Shown: one piece after another, positions 60,077 through 64,000 of the stretch
Layout: each line of letters begins with the position of its first letter
Numbering within the stretch: the first letter of the stretch is position 1
Assembly: GCA_036541255.1 (NCBI GenBank)
Contig: JAZHDD010000020.1
Location: forward strand, 22,773 to 86,772
Origin: Paucidesulfovibrio sp036541255
GTDB lineage: Bacteria; Desulfobacterota; Desulfovibrionia; Desulfovibrionales; Desulfovibrionaceae
Direction: 5' to 3'
DNA: 64,000 bases
Notes under the pieces: generated by a model
What the model was told of the DNA's origin: nothing
What the model saw: the letters and a program-made list of their open reading frames with translations, nothing else
The model's database searches: none
Made by a program: the position numbers and the translations under genes

Positions 60077-61272
60077 AGGCGCAGGACTACATCGCCCTGG
60101 AAAACCAGTACGGGGCGCACAATTACAAGCCGCTCGACGTGGTGCTCACAAGGGGCGAGGGCGTGTGGGTCTGGGATGTGGACGGCAACCGTTACATGGA
60201 CTGCCTTTCCGCGTATTCCGCCGTGAATCAGGGGCATTGCCACCCGCGCATCCTGCAGGCCATGCGCGAACAGGCTTCGCGGTTGACCTTGACCTCCCGG
60301 GCCTTCCGCAACGACCAGCTGGGTTTGCTCTATAAGGAGCTGTGCGAATTGACCAATTCGCACAAGGTGCTGCCCATGAACTCTGGGGCCGAGGCTGTGG
60401 AAACCGCGATCAAGGCCGTGCGCAAGTGGGGGTACAAGGAAAAGGGCGTGTCCGAGAACAAGGCAGAGATCATTGTCTGCCGCGACAATTTTCATGGCCG
60501 TACCATCTCCATCATCAGTTTTTCCACGGATCTGACCTCCACCACCGGGTTCGGACCGTTCACTCCGGGCTTCAAGATCGTTCCGTTCGGCGATGCCGGT
60601 GCTTTTGAGGCGGCCATCACCAAGAATACGGTAGCCATGCTCGTGGAGCCCATTCAAGGCGAAGCCGGGGTGATTCTGCCGCCCAAGGGGTATCTGGCGC
60701 GGGTCCGCGAGGTCTGCACCAAGCGCGGCATTCAGCTTATCCTGGACGAGATTCAGACCGGCCTGGGCCGGACCGGCAAGATGCTGGCCGAGGAACACGA
60801 GGGCATCGAAGCGGACTTGACCTTGATCGGCAAGGCGCTGTCCGGCGGGTTCTATCCGGTTTCCGCGGTGCTTTCCAATAACGAGGTGCTCGGAGTGCTC
60901 AAGCCCGGAGAACACGGGTCAACATTTGGCGGCAACCCATTGGCCTGCGCCGTCGCTCGTACCGCGCTCAAGGTCCTGGTGGAGGAAAAGCTCGTGGAGA
61001 ACGCCGTAGTCATGGGCGAACGTTTCATCACGGGGCTGCGTTCCATCAATAATGCCAAGATCCGCGAAGTGCGGGGGCGTGGCCTGTTGTTGGGCGTCGA
61101 GTTTGCCGCCGATGCCGGGGGCGCTCGTCAATATTGCGAACGGCTCAAGGGGGCGGGGCTGCTCTGCAAGGAAACGCACGACAACATTATCCGTTTTGCC
61201 CCGCCGTTGGTCATCACGGCCGAACAGGTGGACTGGGCACTGGAACGCATTATTCCCATTCTTGAGAAATAA
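60073..61272 (+). CDS. rocD: Ornithine aminotransferase
   Basis: A 399-residue PLP enzyme that moves the delta-amino group of ornithine to 2-oxoglutarate, giving glutamate semialdehyde. VWVWDVDGNRYMDCLSAYSAVNQGHCHP, VLPMNSGAEAVETAIKAVRKWGY, DEIQTGLGRTGKM and the PLP Lys in LIGKALSGGFYPV follow in order, and HGSTFGGNPLACAVA is typical of OAT. It shares a four-base overlap with the GntR gene. Size is that of the family. Confidence 0.9.
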   Translation: MKAQDYIALENQYGAHNYKPLDVVLTRGEGVWVWDVDGNRYMDCLSAYSAVNQGHCHPRILQAMREQASRLTLTSRAFRNDQLGLLYKELCELTNSHKVLPMNSGAEAVETAIKAVRKWGYKEKGVSENKAEIIVCRDNFHGRTISIISFSTDLTSTTGFGPFTPGFKIVPFGDAGAFEAAITKNTVAMLVEPIQGEAGVILPPKGYLARVREVCTKRGIQLILDEIQTGLGRTGKMLAEEHEGIEADLTLIGKALSGGFYPVSAVLSNNEVLGVLKPGEHGSTFGGNPLACAVARTALKVLVEEKLVENAVVMGERFITGLRSINNAKIREVRGRGLLLGVEFAADAGGARQYCERLKGAGLLCKETHDNIIRFAPPLVITAEQVDWALERIIPILEK

Positions 61273-61306
61273 ACGACAGCGTCAAGCAGCAAGGGAGCAG
61301 AGGACA

Positions 61307-62623
61307 ATGATCGAGAATGTCATCATCATGGGGGCCGCCGGACGCGACTTCCACAATTTCAATGTCTATTTTCGCGGCAACAAGCGTTACAACGTGGTCT
61401 GCTTCACAGCCACGCAGATTCCGGACATTGATGGACGCCGCTATCCTCCCGAACTGGCCGGCGAGGGCTATCCCCAGGGCATTCCCATTCATGGCGACGC
61501 GCGCTTGGCCGAATTGATCAAGGAACACAAGGTCGATCTGGTCGTGTTTTCCTATTCGGACATTCCCCATGTGGAGGTCATGCACAAGGCGTCCATCGTT
61601 ACGGCCCAGGGTGCGGATTTCATGATCGCAGGCGCGCCTTATACCATGATCGAATCCAGCAAGCCTGTCGTTTCGGTTTGCGCCATTCGGACTGGCTGCG
61701 GCAAATCACAGACCAGCCGTGAAGTCATGCGTGTCCTACAGGGTATGGGTAAGCGCGTCGTGGCCGTACGCCACCCCATGCCCTATGGCGATTTGCTCAA
61801 GCAGGAAGTGCAGCGCTTCGCCACCTATGAAGATATGGACCTGCATGAATGCACCATCGAGGAACGGGAAGAGTATGAACCCGTGGTGCGCATGGGCGCG
61901 GTCATCTACGCAGGCGTGGATTACGGCAAGATTTTGCGTCGGGCCGAGGAAGAGGCCGACGTTGTGGTCTGGGACGGCGGCAATAACGACACGTCATTTT
62001 ACAAGCCTGACGTGAACATTGTTGTCTTTGACCCGCATCGGGCCGGACACGAGCTGACGTATCATCCCGGCGAAACCAATATGCGCATGTGTGACGTGGC
62101 CGTGATCAACAAGGTGGACAGCGCAACCCCGGAACAGGTCGAGCAGGTCCGGCAGACCATACGGGAGTGCAATCCCAAGGCCGAGATCATTCTGGCCGAA
62201 TCCGAGGTGCTGGCTGATGACCCGTCTCTGATTCGGGGCAAGCGCGTGCTCGTGGTGGAGGATGGGCCGACCTTGACTCACGGCGAGATGAAGTTCGGCG
62301 CAGGCGTTATTGCGGCGCAGCGCAACGGGGCTGCCGAGGTCGTGGACCCTCGCCCGTACCTCAAAGGCACTCTCAAGGACACGTTCGCTAAATATCCCGG
62401 CATCGGCGCGGTGTTGCCGGCCATGGGCTACAGCAAGGGCCAGGTTCGCGACCTGGAGGCAACCATTGCCGCGTGCGATTGCGATGCCGTGATTTCGGCC
62501 ACACCTATAGATATCACCGGTCTGTTGAATATTGACAGGCCGTTGGTGCGCGTGAGTTATGGATACAAGAATCATGGCTCGCCCACCTTGGAGGACATTC
62601 TTCAACGCCGTCTGGCCGGCTAG
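61307..62623 (+). CDS. Cyclic-2,3-diphosphoglycerate synthetase-like P-loop GTPase
   Basis: A 438-residue protein starting at 61307, shortly after an AGGGAG site. It has a P-loop variant in VCAIRTGCGKSQTS, an NKxD base motif in VAVINKVDSA, and blocks VWDGGNNDTSFYKPDVNIVVFDPHRAGHE. This matches COG2403, the family of methanogen cyclic 2,3-diphosphoglycerate synthetase. In bacteria that do not make this compound the role is unclear. It is placed between rocD and carbamate kinase, so an involvement in carbamoyl-phosphate or amino-acid breakdown is likely but unproved. Confidence 0.8.
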   Translation: MIENVIIMGAAGRDFHNFNVYFRGNKRYNVVCFTATQIPDIDGRRYPPELAGEGYPQGIPIHGDARLAELIKEHKVDLVVFSYSDIPHVEVMHKASIVTAQGADFMIAGAPYTMIESSKPVVSVCAIRTGCGKSQTSREVMRVLQGMGKRVVAVRHPMPYGDLLKQEVQRFATYEDMDLHECTIEEREEYEPVVRMGAVIYAGVDYGKILRRAEEEADVVVWDGGNNDTSFYKPDVNIVVFDPHRAGHELTYHPGETNMRMCDVAVINKVDSATPEQVEQVRQTIRECNPKAEIILAESEVLADDPSLIRGKRVLVVEDGPTLTHGEMKFGAGVIAAQRNGAAEVVDPRPYLKGTLKDTFAKYPGIGAVLPAMGYSKGQVRDLEATIAACDCDAVISATPIDITGLLNIDRPLVRVSYGYKNHGSPTLEDILQRRLAG

Positions 62624-62632
62624 GAGCGATGC

Positions 62633-63580
62633 ATGAGTGATCATCTGGCCCGCAAACCCTTGTTGCTGATCGCCTTGGGCGGCAATGCCCTGATCCGCAA
62701 GGGAGAGCAGGGCACCATTGCGCAGCAGTTCGCCAACCTGCGGTTGCCCGTGGAACAGATCGCCCGCCTTTCCTTGAATTGGCGTGTGATCATCACTCAC
62801 GGCAATGGACCGCAAGTGGGCGATCTGCTGTTGCAACAGGAATGTTGCGACAAGGTGCCCAAGCTGCCCTTGGAAATCCTGGTGGCGCAGACCGAAGGGC
62901 AGATAGGCTACATGATCGAATCCACCCTGGATCAGGCCCTGTCGCAACTGGATGTCCCTTACCGGCCCTTGGTGAGCCTGATTACCTACGTTGTGGTGGA
63001 TCGGGATGATCCGGCCTTGAAGGACCCGAGCAAGCCCATCGGGCCGGTGCTGGCCCCTCCCGACGCTTCCGAACCGTTGGATGCGCCTTATTCCGTGCGT
63101 AATACGGCCAAAGGCTGGCGGCGCGTGGTAGGCTCACCAGAGCCCGTGACCATCGTTGAACGGCGAGAGATCGGCCAACTTGTGGACTTGGATTTCATCG
63201 TCATCTGCTGCGGCGGCGGCGGGATTCCTGTTATCCGCGAAGGGCGCGGCTTCAATGGGGTGGATGCTGTCATTGACAAGGATTTGGCCAGCTCGCTCTT
63301 GGCTCGTGAGGTGGGAGTGGATCTGTTTGTGATGGCTACGGATGTCGAGGGTGCCATGGTACATTTCGGTAAACCGCAACAGGAAGTATTGCGGGATGTT
63401 ACAGCACATGATCTTGCCAGGTATCAGGCCGAGGGGCATTTCCCTGCCGGGAGCATGCTGCCCAAAATACAGGCAGGTCGACGTTTTGCTTTGGCAACGG
63501 GCCGTGAGGCCGTCATTTGTTCCATCTCCACGATAGAGGACGCTGTTGCCGGGCGGGCAGGAACCCGCATCAGCGCATGA
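62633..63580 (+). CDS. arcC: Carbamate kinase
   Basis: A 315-residue enzyme that makes ATP from carbamoyl phosphate and ADP. LLIALGGNALIRKGEQG opens the protein, followed by VIITHGNGPQVGDLLLQ, RRVVGSPEPVTIVE, CGGGGIPVIREGRGFNGVDAVIDKDLAS and AGSMLPKIQAGRRFA, all in family order. It is the last gene of the operon, nine bases after the GTPase gene. No carbamoyltransferase is within the window, so the source of carbamoyl phosphate is unknown. Confidence 0.95.
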   Translation: MSDHLARKPLLLIALGGNALIRKGEQGTIAQQFANLRLPVEQIARLSLNWRVIITHGNGPQVGDLLLQQECCDKVPKLPLEILVAQTEGQIGYMIESTLDQALSQLDVPYRPLVSLITYVVVDRDDPALKDPSKPIGPVLAPPDASEPLDAPYSVRNTAKGWRRVVGSPEPVTIVERREIGQLVDLDFIVICCGGGGIPVIREGRGFNGVDAVIDKDLASSLLAREVGVDLFVMATDVEGAMVHFGKPQQEVLRDVTAHDLARYQAEGHFPAGSMLPKIQAGRRFALATGREAVICSISTIEDAVAGRAGTRISA

Positions 63581-63646
63581 TGCATATTTGACCTGACCAG
63601 TCGTGCGTGGGCAGGTCCGGCTTCGGAATTCGTTCCGGAGTTGATC

Positions 63647-63679
63647 GCGGCCGGGCGTGTCGTGCCCGGCCGCTCTTAT
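63647..63679 (+). terminator. Terminator after carbamate kinase
   Basis: GCGGCCGGGC and GCCCGGCCGC form a ten-base-pair stem with a seven-base loop, followed by TCTTAT. Confidence 0.75.
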
Positions 63680-63900
63680 GCAATGTAATGATGCACGACA
63701 TATTATCATTCGGGGCGTTGCCGCAATCTCTATTCATTATGGATGTGTTCGGTCACAGTTTCGATGGGGCCGTGTTCGCGTTTCATTGGGAGGCTGTGGT
63801 GGGTAGATTGGACCCGGAAGCGGGGGCGGCTGAGTTTCGGAGCTATGTACGCTTCCATCTCGCGCATCACAGGCCTGTTTGGGTGTGTTTTAGCGTATAA
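63680..63900. other. Gap without recognised gene
   Basis: An open frame from 63688 has no ribosome site and no recognisable product. No RNA was recognised. The stretch links the carbamate-kinase terminator and the stable-RNA-type promoter. Confidence 0.5.
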
Positions 63901-63988
63901 TAATGTTGTTTTATTTTAATATCTTAAAATAAAAAGGCGAAAAACTCAAGAAAAGCGCTTGACGGGTGGATTGGATTTGCATAGATAC
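63900..63988 (+). promoter_or_regulatory. Stable-RNA-type promoter with AT-rich upstream element
   Basis: TTGACG at 63959-63964 and TAGATA at 63982-63987 are separated by 17 bases. The 55 bases before it are strongly AT-rich (UP-element-like). The bases after the -10 are GC-rich, as in promoters subject to stringent control. The transcript leaves the window at its right end, so an rRNA or tRNA operon is the likely target. Confidence 0.55.
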
Positions 63989-64000
63989 CCCCTTCGCCGC

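Noticed and set aside
63688..63900. Possible 70-codon gene after carbamate kinase
   Set aside because: No ribosome site, no recognisable product, and it lies between a terminator and a stable-RNA-type promoter.

Overview
The window looks like a chromosomal segment of a sulfate-reducing deltaproteobacterium of the Desulfovibrionaceae (Desulfovibrio or Pseudodesulfovibrio type). The clues are a 60-residue one-cluster ferredoxin very like Desulfovibrio gigas ferredoxin, an oxygen-independent ribonucleotide reductase under a cobalamin riboswitch, a bifunctional Rel, an AddAB-type recombination pair, and dense GC-rich genes with ATGA or TAATG overlaps. This assignment is inferred from gene content, not from a database search.

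Layout. (1) About 1-7,420 is an accessory region, visibly richer in A+T than the rest. It holds a DUF3800-like protein and a divergent 1,511-residue nuclease/STAND-ATPase/repeat protein of Avs-like architecture (a candidate antiphage system), a truncated IS3-type transposase, and two small orphan transcription units. (2) 7,475-23,700 is housekeeping: membrane protein, SWIM-SNF2 helicase, peptide-binding lipoprotein, Rel, NlpC/P60-like protein, ferredoxin, bioA-bioD, sodium:solute symporter, nrdD with its B12 riboswitch, and tRNA-Pro(CGG). (3) 23,790-31,540 is a chemosensory operon, cheB - HEAT-repeat gene - cheR - cheY - cheA. (4) 31,560-39,690 has a membrane protein, a CpoB/YbgF-like lipoprotein, dprA, an EF-hand protein, a half-size GDT1/UPF0016 protein, then a signalling run (PilZ/DUF3391-like N-terminus, HDOD, degenerate REC-GGDEF) leading into a Xer recombinase and a cyclophilin. 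(5) 39,720-57,310 has a nitronate monooxygenase-like enzyme with a repetitive tail, an LhgO-like oxidase, a PPC/DUF296 protein, the AddB/AddA-like pair, a DMT transporter, an ornithine cyclodeaminase-like protein, an RluA-type synthase, a PAS-GGDEF protein, an acyl-CoA ligase, ftsY and asnS. (6) 57,350-63,680 ends with a small SHOCT-like membrane protein, a PNPOx-like flavoprotein, an AraC-GyrI regulator, and a GntR - ornithine aminotransferase - cDPG-synthetase-like GTPase - carbamate kinase operon. The last 100 bases carry an AT-rich upstream element and a TTGACG-N17-TAGATA promoter typical of stable RNA operons, so an rRNA or tRNA locus probably begins just beyond the window.

How the genes work together. 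The chemosensory genes form one phosphorelay: CheA to CheY, with CheR/CheB adaptation and a HEAT scaffold of unknown role. AddA and AddB should form one double-strand-break-processing helicase-nuclease. The GntR operon looks like ornithine and carbamoyl-phosphate catabolism. The strongest candidates for undescribed biology are the nuclease-ATPase/DUF3800 pair, the two orphan units beside it, the HEAT-containing chemosensory operon, and the GTPase paired with carbamate kinase.
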